From CBDBIG01 sp965205845 [NCBI: bacterium] (GTDB taxonomy: Bacteria; SAR324): a DNA stretch of 64,000 nucleotides. Shown here piece after piece: positions 36,171 through 45,946 of this stretch; within the stretch, counting starts at the first letter, position 1, and every line of letters starts with the position of its first letter. The stretch is from positions 248,001-312,000 of the forward strand of contig CBDBIG010000004.1 of NCBI GenBank assembly GCA_965205845.1, read 5' to 3'. Under the pieces are notes generated by a model, which ran no database searches, had not been told where the DNA came from, and was given only the letters and a program-made list of their open reading frames with translations. Both the position numbers and the translations under genes were made by a program.

Positions 36171-38000
36171 TTAAAGCACTGCCTCCAAAGCGGCAAAATG
36201 CTTGTTCTTTAAGCGTTGCAGCACTGCTTGGCTACGCGGCAAGATTTGAAAAGCATAGTGTTCGGCCGCTTTGATTTTATTAAAGTAAAACCGTGCTTCT
36301 TCGTTTTCTTCAAGCACGTGGGCTAAATCTTGCCCTGCTTGCATGGCTTGCAGCTTGTCATGGGCGATGAGTGCCATTTTAAGTAAATGGTAGCAAACCA
36401 TAACATCTCCAAAGTAAGCGGAAATATCCGTAGCGTTTAACACGGCATGGCGTGGCCCTTTGGTTTTAAACAAAAAGTACAAACGGCGCCCTATAGAAGG
36501 CAGTGCGTTGGCGGTTTTACGCCATGCACCAATGGCATTGCGTAAACTACTGGGCAAACCGCCCTTTGGTTTAAGGTCGGCAATGCTATTCATCAGCACC
36601 TTAAGCAGGCGACCTTTGTCTTTTCCCAGTTTGCGTACCACCAAATCAAGGGCTTGAACACCCGTGGTCCCCTCGTAAATCGAGGCAATTTTAACATCGC
36701 GCAAGTGCTGGGCAATGGGAAACTCTTCGGTGAAACCCACCCCGCCGAGCACTTGGATGCCGAGGCGCACGGCATCAAACCCCTGCTCGGCACCATAGTT
36801 TTTAGCGATAGGAGTCAAAATATCAACCAAATCTTGCTGGAATGCGCGATCTTTTTCGGGGCCACGACGCACAAGGTCAGTACGCAGACCAAGGTCGTAA
36901 ATAAAGGCACGCGCACCTTCCACAATGGCTTTCATGGTAAGTAAATTATTGCGGACATCAGGGTGATGAATGATGGCTGTGCGCGGGGCATCGGGATTTT
37001 TACCGTATTCAATGGCAACTCCCTGCACGCGCTCTTTGGCATAGTGAAGTGCGCATTGAAATGCCCCCGAGGCGGCCCCTAAGCCTTGAAAGGCCACCAC
37101 ATAGCGTGCCTCGTTCATGAGTTTAAACATTTGTGTAAGACCACGGTTTGGGCCCTGCAGCAAAAAACCTTGGCATTCGCCTTTTCCGCCAAACTCGAGC
37201 ACACAGGTGGGTGAAGCGTGCAGCCCCAACTTTTCCTCAATGCGCACGGTGCTCACGTTATTCGCTTGACCCAGTTCGCCATTTTTGCATACCTTATACT
37301 TAGGCACAATAAACAGGCTAACGCCTTTGGCCCCTCGGGGTGCGCCCTCAACGCGGCCCAGCACCAAATGGACAATATTTTTGGCAAGATCGTGGTCACC
37401 CCCTGTAATCCAGCATTTAACCCCTTGAATGTTATAGGATCCATCGGCCCTTAAAGTGGCTTTGGTGGTAATATCACCTACGGCAGTACCTGCATCGGGT
37501 TCACTCAAGCACATGGTCCCGCCAAATTGACCGTTGAGCATGGGTTCGGCGTACAATTTTTTTTGCCAGTCCTCACCAAACTCCGTAATAAGCCCCGCTG
37601 CACCCGCGGTGAGCATGGCGGTAACGTACAAGCTTGGGTTAGACCCATACATGCTTTCCAATACGCCAACAGCCACAGAAATCGGCAAGCCTTGCCCACC
37701 AAAATCGGGATTCGAGTTGATTCCAATCCAACCCCCTTCGGCCAGTTTTTCCCAGGCTTGCTTGTAACCTTTGGGGGTTTTAACCTGATTATCATCAAAG
37801 GTACAACCCTCGCGGTCGCCGCTGGCATTGAGCGGCGCAATTTCGCGCTCAATCAGTACGTTGCCCTCTTGAACCATCAGGTCAAAATCCTCTTCAGAAA
37901 AATCATCCCAAGGGGCATACTGGGTGAGCTGCTGGATTTGCAAATATTCTTTTTGTACAAAGCGAATATCACGACGATCTATAACGTAGGATTGGCTCAT
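36171..38000 (-). CDS. acyl-CoA dehydrogenase, large (about 600 aa) type
   Basis: FAD-dependent alpha,beta-dehydrogenation of an acyl-CoA. 609 residues, longer than classic 380-residue enzymes because of an extra C-terminal domain of the PF12806 type. The N-terminal helical domain is followed by MCLSEPDAGTAVGDI (flavin/substrate contact), GVKCWITGG, and IASIYEGTTGVQALDLVVRKL in the C-terminal helical domain, with the usual EGT flavin contact. AAGGAAG lies 10 nt before ATG. Substrate chain length unknown. No electron-transfer flavoprotein genes nearby. Confidence 0.92.
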   Translation of the reverse strand: MSQSYVIDRRDIRFVQKEYLQIQQLTQYAPWDDFSEEDFDLMVQEGNVLIEREIAPLNASGDREGCTFDDNQVKTPKGYKQAWEKLAEGGWIGINSNPDFGGQGLPISVAVGVLESMYGSNPSLYVTAMLTAGAAGLITEFGEDWQKKLYAEPMLNGQFGGTMCLSEPDAGTAVGDITTKATLRADGSYNIQGVKCWITGGDHDLAKNIVHLVLGRVEGAPRGAKGVSLFIVPKYKVCKNGELGQANNVSTVRIEEKLGLHASPTCVLEFGGKGECQGFLLQGPNRGLTQMFKLMNEARYVVAFQGLGAASGAFQCALHYAKERVQGVAIEYGKNPDAPRTAIIHHPDVRNNLLTMKAIVEGARAFIYDLGLRTDLVRRGPEKDRAFQQDLVDILTPIAKNYGAEQGFDAVRLGIQVLGGVGFTEEFPIAQHLRDVKIASIYEGTTGVQALDLVVRKLGKDKGRLLKVLMNSIADLKPKGGLPSSLRNAIGAWRKTANALPSIGRRLYFLFKTKGPRHAVLNATDISAYFGDVMVCYHLLKMALIAHDKLQAMQAGQDLAHVLEENEEARFYFNKIKAAEHYAFQILPRSQAVLQRLKNKHFAALEAVL

Positions 38001-38488
38001 AGGATTAAAACTTCCTTAGCATTTGGAAAAAAGGGGTGCAAGGCTTATGGGCAACAGGCCTTACTGTGAAAGTGGGCAAGCAATAAAGAGCATGATACAA
38101 AGCGAAGAGGGTGTTAAAAAATGGCAGATCGACGATCGCCATAGGGGAAGCGATAAAAATTTGCTGGCGTACTGGCGATGCTTGAATCGGGCCTTGCTTG
38201 CGAGAGCCAAGCGGGTTGTTTATGTACAATTACCGATGTACCGGTAGGAATGGCCACGGTCGCAAAACCCCCTTTTTGGGTTTACGGAGCACACACAACG
38301 GGCAATCCATCGCCGCCAAAACCCATCATCGCCTGCCAGCATACAAGTACAATGGGCGGTGAAGCAAGCCCATGTGTAAAACTTCGGGTGCACGCTATCA
38401 ACATGCGAGACCATCTTAAAAAAATGATGCATTAGGTTTAAAAAAAAAGCCTTATCCAGGCTTGTTAAACGGGTAAAATAATAGCTAG
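38001..38488. other. divergent intergenic region, no gene recognised
   Basis: Lies between the acyl-CoA dehydrogenase and J-domain genes. Short frames only. Probably contains promoters for both. Confidence 0.45.
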
Positions 38489-39640
38489 ATGACTGAAACA
38501 CCTGTACTGAGTGCCTATAGCGAACCTCTGCGCGACACCAAAAAAAGTGCGCTCCAAGCCTCGTTTAGCCCGCAAAATCCGTTGTTGCTCGAGGCAAAGC
38601 CTGCCTCCATGTTTGGGTGGCAACAGGCATTGCAAACAGCAGGCTTGCAAGAATTTTCCAAATGCCTTGAAAGTGGGCCTAGGCTGGTGGGGGATGAACC
38701 CGTGCTCTTGCGTCTTGCAAAATTGGGAGGCAAGCCCCGCCATTTTGTTCACTTGGTACAAGCAGGATTTCCGCCGAGGCAACTGTGGCAGGCGAGCTGC
38801 TGGTGGCTGGAAGAGGCGCGCTTACCCCTTGAGATATGTGCTGCCAAAAGCATTCAGCGGCATGGGTTTTACGAAGATGACGCCTTGTTGGCCTTGCTGG
38901 TACGCTATTATGGCTGTACGGACTGGCGCTTGGAGAAAAGTCCGTGGTTTTTTTCTAGCCAAGAATACGATCGGCTGTTTCGTTGGCTGCTGCAACCCGC
39001 TTGGCGTGTAATTGAGCATTTGGAGGCAGGAAACCCCGAATGCGAGCAGGAATGGACTTTGCATTTTACCCGTGTTCCATATGCCATTGGCATGCAATAC
39101 TGCCGTCAACGCTTATGGCTTGAGCACATGCTGTGCCGCGATATCCCTTGGCAAGCTCCCAAGGGTTACGTAACCCAGCAAGCCAAGGTATTGCTGGGTT
39201 ATTTGACCAAACGGGTGAATGTGTTACGCATTCAACACACCCAAGCACGCTACCCGTGGGAGCAGAATTTTTTATCCCTGCTTGCCCCTGTAATGGAGCG
39301 CTTTGAGCACACGCTCGAAATGGCTTTGCGCCGCATGCGTGCACGTCAACGCAAACAAGCTGCACGCGATGGCTTTAAACACCACGATTATACCCAGCAA
39401 AAAAACGGCAGCGATGGGCACTTGCGAAACAAAAAAATGCCGACCATGGGCATGGTGAGGCAGGCCTTGGTCGCCTTTGGCTTGTCGGCTACTAAGGTTG
39501 ATTTAGCCCAGGTTAAGCAAGCCTTTCGTCGCCTTTCTAAAGGCAGACACCCTGATCATGGAGGCACGGAAGAGGGGTTTTGTGAGCTGTTGAGACAAAA
39601 GGAAACGCTGGAAACATGGCTTGCACGCAAAGTCTGTTAA
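38489..39640 (+). CDS. protein with C-terminal J-domain
   Basis: 383 residues. The last about 60 residues are a J-domain: a helix (VKQAFRRLSKGR) leading into HPD at about 354-356 and a second helix (FCELLRQKETLETWL). It should therefore stimulate an Hsp70 ATPase. The N-terminal 300 residues are helical, Trp- and Arg-rich and of no family I recognise. A basic linker (RRMRARQRKQAARD) precedes the J-domain. No signal peptide. The C-terminal placement resembles DjlA-like co-chaperones, but the membrane anchor is missing. It converges on pyk across a repeat array. Confidence 0.75.
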   Translation: MTETPVLSAYSEPLRDTKKSALQASFSPQNPLLLEAKPASMFGWQQALQTAGLQEFSKCLESGPRLVGDEPVLLRLAKLGGKPRHFVHLVQAGFPPRQLWQASCWWLEEARLPLEICAAKSIQRHGFYEDDALLALLVRYYGCTDWRLEKSPWFFSSQEYDRLFRWLLQPAWRVIEHLEAGNPECEQEWTLHFTRVPYAIGMQYCRQRLWLEHMLCRDIPWQAPKGYVTQQAKVLLGYLTKRVNVLRIQHTQARYPWEQNFLSLLAPVMERFEHTLEMALRRMRARQRKQAARDGFKHHDYTQQKNGSDGHLRNKKMPTMGMVRQALVAFGLSATKVDLAQVKQAFRRLSKGRHPDHGGTEEGFCELLRQKETLETWLARKVC

Positions 39641-39659
39641 CCTATGAATTTCTCTTGCA

Positions 39660-40274
39660 GTGCTGTGTACGTTATCGCGTTTTTTTGTTTCACACATGCA
39701 CGCGGGTAATCTGCAAGGCATTGGCACAGGCTTGCCTGCTGGCAAATGCAGTGCTGTGTACGTTATCGCGTTTTTTTGTTTCACACATGCACGCGGGTAA
39801 TCCGCAAGGTATTGGTGGCCTGCCTGCTGGCAAATGCGGTGCTGTGTATGTTATCGCGTTTTTTTGTTTCACACATGCACGCGGGTAATCTGCAAGGCAT
39901 TGGCACAGGCTTGCCTGCTGGCAAATGCGGTGCTGTGTACGTTATCGCGTTTTTTTGTTTCACACATGCACGCGGGTAATCTGCAAGGTATTGGTGGCCT
40001 GCCTGCTGGCAAATGCGGTGCTGTGTATGTTATCGCGTTTTTTTGTTTCACACATGCACGCGGGTAATCTGCAAGGTATTGGTGGCCTGCCTGCTGGTAA
40101 ATGCGGTGCTGTGTATGTTATCGCGTTTTTTTGTTTCACATATGCACGCGGGTAATCCGCAAGGTATTGGTGGCCTGCCTGCTGGCAAATGCGGTGCTAT
40201 GTGTGTCGTCTCGTTTTGTTTCACACATGCACGCGGGTAATCCGCAAGGTATTGGTGGCCTGCCTGCTGGCAAA
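39660..40274. repeat. 88/91-bp tandem array, 7 copies, running into the pyk 3' end
   Basis: Units starting GTGCTGTGTA lie at 39660, 39751, 39839, 39930, 40018, 40106 and 40194, with spacings of 91, 88, 91, 88, 88 and 88 bp. The last unit lies partly inside pyk and supplies its final about 18 codons and stop. The other units carry near-identical copies of that pyk tail (minus strand ASRQATNTLRITRVHV-like, some with an extra codon). The array fills the whole gap between two convergent genes. Confidence 0.97.
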
Positions 40275-41681
40275 AGGCAGACCAATGGTTACCACCACAA
40301 AGTCACCGTTTTTAACCCAATGGTTCTTCATCAAGTGGGTTTCAATGCTAAACAAGGCATTTTCGAGGTTGGAGGTAAGGTTTGGGATGAGCATGCTTTC
40401 GACCCCCCAATAAAGGCTTAGTTTGCGCAGTGCTTCAATGCTGTGGCTTAAGGCAATAATGGGCTGATTTGGGCGATGGCGCGAGATAAGCGTTGCCATG
40501 GAACCCGTGAGGGTAATGGTGGTAATGATGCTGTTCATGGTTTCGGAGAGGGTGCAAGCGGCCAAGGCAACCCCTTCGTTCGGGTGGCTGGGTGTCCAGT
40601 GTTTAAGCATTTGCGAACGGTCGTATGTAGGGGATTTTGTTTGTTCAATGGCTTGGATAATGCGCCGCATTACCGAGACGGCCTCAATGGGATACCGCCC
40701 TGAAGCACTTTCGGCGGAAAGCATCACGCTATCGCTGCCATCTAAAACCGCATTGGCAACATCAGAGGCTTCTGCGCGGGTGGGGCGGGGGTTGCGCACC
40801 ATCGATTCAAGCATTTGGGTGGCCGTAATAACGGGTTTACCCGCTTGCTTACATTTATGAATAATGGACTTTTGCGTGGCAGGTACGTTTTCTGGGGGCA
40901 TTTCAACGCCCAAATCGCCGCGGGCGACCATAATTCCATCTGCTGCGGCAATGATATCATCAATGCAGTCAAGCGCTTGGGGTTTTTCTATTTTGGCGAT
41001 AATGGGTGTTTTATCACCGCGTTGCCACAGCATTTTGCGCATGCTTAAAACATCTTCAGGCTGGCGCACGAAAGACATGGCAAGGTAGTCAACTCCTTGG
41101 TCAATGGCAAAATGGGCATCTGCTCTGTCTTTTTCGGTAATAGCACTCACGCTCAACGCTGCGTTGGGGACATTAATGCCCTTATGATCTTTGAGTTCAC
41201 CCCCTGTGATCACTTTGCAAACCACATCGCCCTTTTGCACCTGGGTTACTTTGAGTGCGAGCATGCCATCATCCAGCAAAAGGATGTCCCCTGCACCAAC
41301 ATCCCCGCTTAAACCACGGTATGAGGTTGAAACACAGGTTTCATCGCCCACCATCTCACGGGTCGTAATGGTAAATCGAGCTCCTTCCTTTAGGGTGATT
41401 TTACCCTTTGCAAAGTGGCCTATTCGAATTTTTGGGCCTTGTAAATCGGCCAAAATGGCAAGGGGTTTGCCCAATTTTTCCTCGATTTCGCGCACATATT
41501 TCATCACTTGGAGGTGGTCTGCATGGCTCCCATGGGAAAAATTCAGGCGTGCCACAGACATGCCCGCCGTAACCAAACGCTCAATGGTTTCAAGGCTATT
41601 GCTCGATGGCCCAAGGGTGCACACAATTTTGGCTCTGGGGGGAAACACAGACATAAAAAAATTTTCAGATGCATCAAGCAA
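40221..41681 (-). CDS. pyk: pyruvate kinase
   Basis: Final glycolytic step, PEP + ADP to pyruvate + ATP. 486 residues. AKIVCTLGPSS, LNFSHGSHADH, the ADLQGPKIRIG block, the MVARGDLGVEMP signature, ITATQMLESM and the C-terminal domain are present. An in-frame ATG at 41654 (MSVFPPRAK) is an alternative start; neither has a clear ribosome binding site. The last about 18 codons coincide with the terminal unit of the downstream tandem array. Same pathway node as ppdK elsewhere in the window. Confidence 0.95.
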   Translation of the reverse strand: MLDASENFFMSVFPPRAKIVCTLGPSSNSLETIERLVTAGMSVARLNFSHGSHADHLQVMKYVREIEEKLGKPLAILADLQGPKIRIGHFAKGKITLKEGARFTITTREMVGDETCVSTSYRGLSGDVGAGDILLLDDGMLALKVTQVQKGDVVCKVITGGELKDHKGINVPNAALSVSAITEKDRADAHFAIDQGVDYLAMSFVRQPEDVLSMRKMLWQRGDKTPIIAKIEKPQALDCIDDIIAAADGIMVARGDLGVEMPPENVPATQKSIIHKCKQAGKPVITATQMLESMVRNPRPTRAEASDVANAVLDGSDSVMLSAESASGRYPIEAVSVMRRIIQAIEQTKSPTYDRSQMLKHWTPSHPNEGVALAACTLSETMNSIITTITLTGSMATLISRHRPNQPIIALSHSIEALRKLSLYWGVESMLIPNLTSNLENALFSIETHLMKNHWVKNGDFVVVTIGLPFASRQATNTLRITRVHV

Positions 41682-42070
41682 AGCATTGGGACTGCGTAAT
41701 AAAGCGCATGCCCATTTTGCAAAAGCGGGTGGGTGATGGGGTTAGCAAGTGGCCAAATAAATCCAACCCCGTTTTTAGGCACCTCCGATACCTGCGCCTC
41801 CACGTGCCGCATGCCACAATAAATGTGGTAGCACCTACGCGCCACACCTAAGGGGATTTTTTTAAACATAACTGAGATTGGCAGCTATGCGCTTGGTTTT
41901 TGATATCAAGCATGGCAGGTCGAATCTTTATAGCGTCCACGTATAGCAGGTTTTGCTTACCTTTGCATAGGCAATTGCAAAGGTGTATTTTTAAGTCTGT
42001 GAGGGAGCATTGAACGCGGTGATCATAAGAACCCACACCCGTTGGCGTAATGTGTTAGGGAGAAAGTATT
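41682..42070. other. divergent intergenic region pyk / tatD
   Basis: No gene seen; likely promoters for both directions. Confidence 0.45.
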
Positions 42071-42877
42071 TTGCCTGCCATGATTGATATGCATACCCAC
42101 ATTACCGATGCCAGCTTTGATGCGGATCGCCATACCATCTTGCAACAAGCGTGGCAAGCAGGGCTAAAAGCGGTGGTGGCGGTGGGACAAAATGTGTCTG
42201 AAAACGAAGCGGTGTTGACGTTAGCCCAACAAGAACCTGCTATACTCCCCTTTTTGGGCTGGCATCCGGATTTGTATGCCGATAAAAAAGCCCTTCCTAC
42301 CCCCACAGAAGAAGCCCTTGTGGAGGCGCAAATTAGGGCGCATGCAACGCGCATCTGTGGTGTTGGCGAGGTGGGGTTAGACCGCTGGGTGTGCCAAAGT
42401 GCTCCCCGCCGCGAACGTCAAGCCTTCATGTTTGAACGCCTGATACGCCTTGCAGTCGAAGTCAATTTACCACTCAATGTGCATTCCCGCAGTGCAGGGG
42501 CACGCAGCCTTGCCTTGCTCACCAAATTAGGTGCCAAGCGCGTGTTAATGCATGCCTACGACGGCAAAGCATCCAAGGCCATGGTGGGAGTAGAAGCAGG
42601 GTATATTTTTTCGATTCCGCCAAGCATTGTCCGCTCATCCCAAAAGCAAAAACTGGTGCACTCACTGCCGCTAAGTGCGTTGGCACTCGAGACCGACTCC
42701 CCGGTACTGGGGCCCATTCAAGGGGTGCGTAACGAGCCCGCCAATGCCATCAAGGTAAGTTTGCAGGCCATTGCCAACATTAAGGGCTTGCCCATACAAG
42801 AAGTAGCACACATTGTAAATCAAAACACTGCAAGGCTACTGGGCGATGTAAAAAGCAAGGCTATCGCGCAACCTTAA
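42071..42877 (+). CDS. TatD-family metal-dependent hydrolase
   Basis: TIM-barrel deoxyribonuclease-like hydrolase of 268 residues. The N-terminal metal motif DMHTH (H8, H10), the LGWHPDL block, GEVGLDR (bridging Glu), NVHSRSAG, LMHAYDG and ETDSP near the C-terminus match the TatD family ligands in order. TTG 42071 has GGGAG 8 nt upstream; ATG 42080 would give the more usual N-terminus. Proposed roles in the family are DNA repair or 3'-5' exonuclease activity and D-amino-acyl quality control; the exact one cannot be told. Not next to tat genes. Confidence 0.9.
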   Translation: MPAMIDMHTHITDASFDADRHTILQQAWQAGLKAVVAVGQNVSENEAVLTLAQQEPAILPFLGWHPDLYADKKALPTPTEEALVEAQIRAHATRICGVGEVGLDRWVCQSAPRRERQAFMFERLIRLAVEVNLPLNVHSRSAGARSLALLTKLGAKRVLMHAYDGKASKAMVGVEAGYIFSIPPSIVRSSQKQKLVHSLPLSALALETDSPVLGPIQGVRNEPANAIKVSLQAIANIKGLPIQEVAHIVNQNTARLLGDVKSKAIAQP

Positions 42878-42977
42878 CTTGAGACAATCACGATTGTCGG
42901 CAAAGGATGCGTCAAAAGGGGCTAAATAGAATCCTTTTGGCCTTAATCATGCATCCATGCACCTGTAAACAAAGCTT

Positions 42978-43097
42978 ATGATATTTGTAGAAATGGGCAA
43001 TCTCACGTGGGATCTGGCCACGCTTATCAAAGCGGTCGAGACCATGCATGCACGCTTAAACAAAGGGGATATCGACCAAAAATTGCCTTTATTGTGA
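42978..43097 (+). CDS. possible small protein or gene fragment (39 aa)
   Basis: ATG 42978 to TGA 43097. The peptide looks protein-like (DLATLIKAVETMHARLNKGD) rather than random. There is no ribosome binding site and no family recognised. It could be the remnant of a larger gene. Confidence 0.25.
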   Translation: MIFVEMGNLTWDLATLIKAVETMHARLNKGDIDQKLPLL

Positions 43098-43151
43098 ATT
43101 TTTTGATACAATGCACTCTCTAGTTTGGACCGTATACCACCTATTCATCCC

Positions 43152-43631
43152 ATGCAAAACAAAAGTGTGTTGCGCCCTTTTACAAAGCAAGACATGGATG
43201 CGCTGTATTTTTTGACGCTACGCACATTTGAATTGCAGCCTGATCAAGGGGTTTATCGGGCATTAAAGAAACACATTACCGACCAAGGCACAGGTGCTGT
43301 GGTGCTTACCACCCCCGATTCCGAATATGCCGTGGATGGTGCCTTGCTTGTGCAAGATAACGGCGGCGAAAAACCTTTTAAACTGTGCTGTGTCATGGTT
43401 GACCCCGCCATGCAACGCAGGCGGCTCGGTACTTTATTGGTGTCTTGTGCTTTGCAAATGGCCGCGGGTTTGAGAAGAACAGTGCTTGAGGCAGTGATAC
43501 ACGCCGATGATTGTATTGCGGGTGCGTTGTTGGCAAAAGTGGGCTTTAAAAATACCCATGAAGAGGGGAGGTTGTTTCCCAATCAAGAAGCAGGGTGTCT
43601 TTGGAGGCTGCCCGTTTTCAACGATCGATAA
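43152..43631 (+). CDS. GNAT-family N-acetyltransferase
   Basis: About 159 residues. The acetyl-CoA-binding motif A is CCVMVDPAMQRRRLGTLLVSCAL (V-x-P-x-x-Q/R-x-x-G pattern). It is followed by an ADDCIAGALLAKVGFKNTHEEGR segment that corresponds to motif B. The N-terminal RPFTKQDMDALYFL is typical. Resembles RimI-like enzymes but the substrate is unknown. A TTG at 43125 is an alternative start. It lies 54 bp before the next gene in the same direction. Confidence 0.8.
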   Translation: MQNKSVLRPFTKQDMDALYFLTLRTFELQPDQGVYRALKKHITDQGTGAVVLTTPDSEYAVDGALLVQDNGGEKPFKLCCVMVDPAMQRRRLGTLLVSCALQMAAGLRRTVLEAVIHADDCIAGALLAKVGFKNTHEEGRLFPNQEAGCLWRLPVFNDR

Positions 43632-43685
43632 TGGGGTGCGTGTGCTTGCTAGGCTCTTTACACGCTCAATATAAGTAGGTTTTGT

Positions 43686-44537
43686 ATGCATAAACCCAAC
43701 GGGCTCGTTACCATGCTAACCGATTTTGGGATAGAGAGTTTTTATCCCAATGCAATGAAGGGGCGCATTTTTCACATTGGTGCCTTTCGTAAAACCCACC
43801 TCCTGTTGCGCGTTTGCGATATTGCCCACAATGTTCCGAGCCAAAATCTTGAGGCAGGTGCATGGTCGTTAAAGCGTACCGTCATGCGGTTTCCGCCTGG
43901 CACAACCCATATTGCCGCGGTAGGGACCAAGCAGTCTCCATCTTCAAAGGGACAAACCCCCGGCAGTTTGAACTGCATTATTATTCGTACGCATCGTTTT
44001 TGGCTTGTTGGCTTGGATAGTGGGGTGCTAGCCCCTGCTGCAGAGGAAACGGTGATAGAAAAGATATACGCTGTGAATACGGACATTTTTAAGAATCACA
44101 AAACCACAACGCTCACCCCACCCACCCATGCCGATACGGCTTTGCATGTCCTTGCCCCCGTTGCAGCGTTGCTTGCTTGTGGTGAAAGCCCCGAAAACTT
44201 AGGCGTTGAGGTGAATCATTGGAGCCAATTTCCCCTAAGCGAGCAAACCATGCTAAAAGGCAATGTATTGCACGGGGAAGTGGTGTATTTTGATCGCTAT
44301 GGCAATGCCGAAACCAATATTATGGCAGAGCAGATCGATCGAAAAGGCAAGATTAGAATTGTGCTCGGTGATTTAGATGGCGTGATGCACATGACCAAGT
44401 TAAAAAATAAAGAGAACGCTTTGGGTGGTTGGATCAATAGTAAGGGCATGCTTGAATTGTTTCTCACAAACCTTTCACTACAAGAAAAGCGCCAACTGCA
44501 AACGGGTACAAAAGTGCAAGTGCATTTTTTTTCTTAG
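43686..44537 (+). CDS. SAM hydroxide adenosyltransferase (DUF62 family)
   Basis: Hydrolyses S-adenosylmethionine to adenosine and methionine; related to the fluorinase and chlorinase. 283 residues. The N-terminal VTMLTDFG with the conserved Asp, IAHNVPSQNLEAGAWSL, and the C-terminal barrel motif VVYFDRYGNAETNI are clear. Halogenase activity is unlikely without the dedicated halide loop, which I do not see. AGTAGG lies 6 nt before ATG. It ends 26 bp before hemB and is probably co-transcribed. Confidence 0.88.
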   Translation: MHKPNGLVTMLTDFGIESFYPNAMKGRIFHIGAFRKTHLLLRVCDIAHNVPSQNLEAGAWSLKRTVMRFPPGTTHIAAVGTKQSPSSKGQTPGSLNCIIIRTHRFWLVGLDSGVLAPAAEETVIEKIYAVNTDIFKNHKTTTLTPPTHADTALHVLAPVAALLACGESPENLGVEVNHWSQFPLSEQTMLKGNVLHGEVVYFDRYGNAETNIMAEQIDRKGKIRIVLGDLDGVMHMTKLKNKENALGGWINSKGMLELFLTNLSLQEKRQLQTGTKVQVHFFS

Positions 44538-44563
44538 CAAACAGTGGTGTATAAACGAGATCC

Positions 44564-45580
44564 GTGGTGCAACACCTTCCTTCCTCTTTTCCTGCCAACA
44601 GGCCACGCCGCTTACGCCAAAGTGCCGGTTTTCGACAGTTAGTCCAAGAAACCCAACTGCAACCTTGCAATTTTGTTTTACCGTTGTTTGTTTGCGAAGG
44701 TGTGGAGATCAAGCGCGCCATTGCGTCGATGCCAGGGGTGTACCAACTTTCGATTGATGGTCTTGTGCAACAGGCCCAACAGGCGCAAGCACTGGGGGTT
44801 TTGGCCGTCAATTTGTTTGGTGTGCCCAATGCGGCACAAAAAGATGAAGACGGCAGTTTGGCTTGCCAGCCCGATGGGTTGATACCCCGTGCAATCAAAG
44901 CGATTAAACGAGCCTTGCCTGATATGCTGGTGATTACCGATGTGTGCTTGTGCGAGTGGTTAAGCCACGGTCACTGCGGGTTGGTGCATCAGCAGCACAT
45001 TGTTAATGACAAAACCTTGCCTGTGCTGGTGAAAATGGCTGTGGTGCATGCTCAAGCGGGAGCAGATATGGTGGCACCTTCTGATATGATGGATGGGCGC
45101 ATCGGGGCCATTCGCCTGGCTTTGGACGATGGGGGGCATGAGAACACAGCCATTTTGGCTTATTCGGCCAAGTTTGCGTCATGTTTTTACGGGCCTTTTC
45201 GCGAAGCGGCGGGGGCTACTCCGCGCTTTGGAGATAGGGCAAGCTATCAAATGGATAGTGCCAATGCCCGCGAAGCTGAAAAAGAGATTTTGTTAGACCT
45301 GGCTGAAGGAGCAGATATGGTCATGGTGAAACCCGCCTTGGCCTACCTCGACATCATTGCGCGCGCCAAGGCACTTTCCCTTATGCCTGTGGTGGCTTAC
45401 CACGTAAGCGGTGAGTATGCCATGCTGCATGCCGCAGCCCAAAAGGGGGTCATCGATCTCGAGCACGCTATGATGGAAACCTTGTTAAGCATTAAGCGCG
45501 CAGGGGCCGATCTTATCTTTACCTATTTTGCGCTCGATGCTGCCCGCAAACTCATATCGCCCATAAAGGGCGTAAAGTAA
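44564..45580 (+). CDS. hemB: delta-aminolevulinic acid dehydratase (porphobilinogen synthase)
   Basis: Condenses two 5-aminolevulinate molecules to porphobilinogen in haem synthesis. 338 residues. The zinc-type active-site cysteines C128, C130 and C138 are in DVCLCEWLSHGHCG, and the Schiff-base lysines are K203 (AYSAKFAS) and K256 (VMVKPALAYLD). The start is GTG 44564 with a weak ribosome binding site. Cytosolic. No other haem genes in the window. Confidence 0.96.
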   Translation: MVQHLPSSFPANRPRRLRQSAGFRQLVQETQLQPCNFVLPLFVCEGVEIKRAIASMPGVYQLSIDGLVQQAQQAQALGVLAVNLFGVPNAAQKDEDGSLACQPDGLIPRAIKAIKRALPDMLVITDVCLCEWLSHGHCGLVHQQHIVNDKTLPVLVKMAVVHAQAGADMVAPSDMMDGRIGAIRLALDDGGHENTAILAYSAKFASCFYGPFREAAGATPRFGDRASYQMDSANAREAEKEILLDLAEGADMVMVKPALAYLDIIARAKALSLMPVVAYHVSGEYAMLHAAAQKGVIDLEHAMMETLLSIKRAGADLIFTYFALDAARKLISPIKGVK

Positions 45581-45946
45581 TGCCCGGGTCATATCCGTGC
45601 TCCCTGCCAACAAGTCTGCTAACGTTCCTTAGATTGTACACCTTCCCTTTTGCTTGATGTGTGCCTTGCCGGGGGAGCATGCCATTTTGCTTTTTGTTTC
45701 GTTTTTTGGACGGGACGCATGGCATTTAGATTTTGTGTCATAAATTCCAGTAAATCCTGCCATAGCCTCGCAGTTGCGAAGCATGTGAACATCCACACTG
45801 GATGCCTGAAGTACAGCAACAAAATCTGCTGGATAATGCGGGTCTATACCTAAAACCAATGGTGAGGCTTGCCAACACGGGGGCAAACCCTGTAAATTTG
45901 GTGGAAGCGGGTGTGTTTTTGTCAATTTTGACGCGCTTGCTAAAAT

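Noticed and set aside
45921-45946. TTGTCA...TAAAAT promoter just before the tRNA
   Set aside because: The -10-like hexamer ends one base before the mature tRNA, so transcription would start inside the tRNA.
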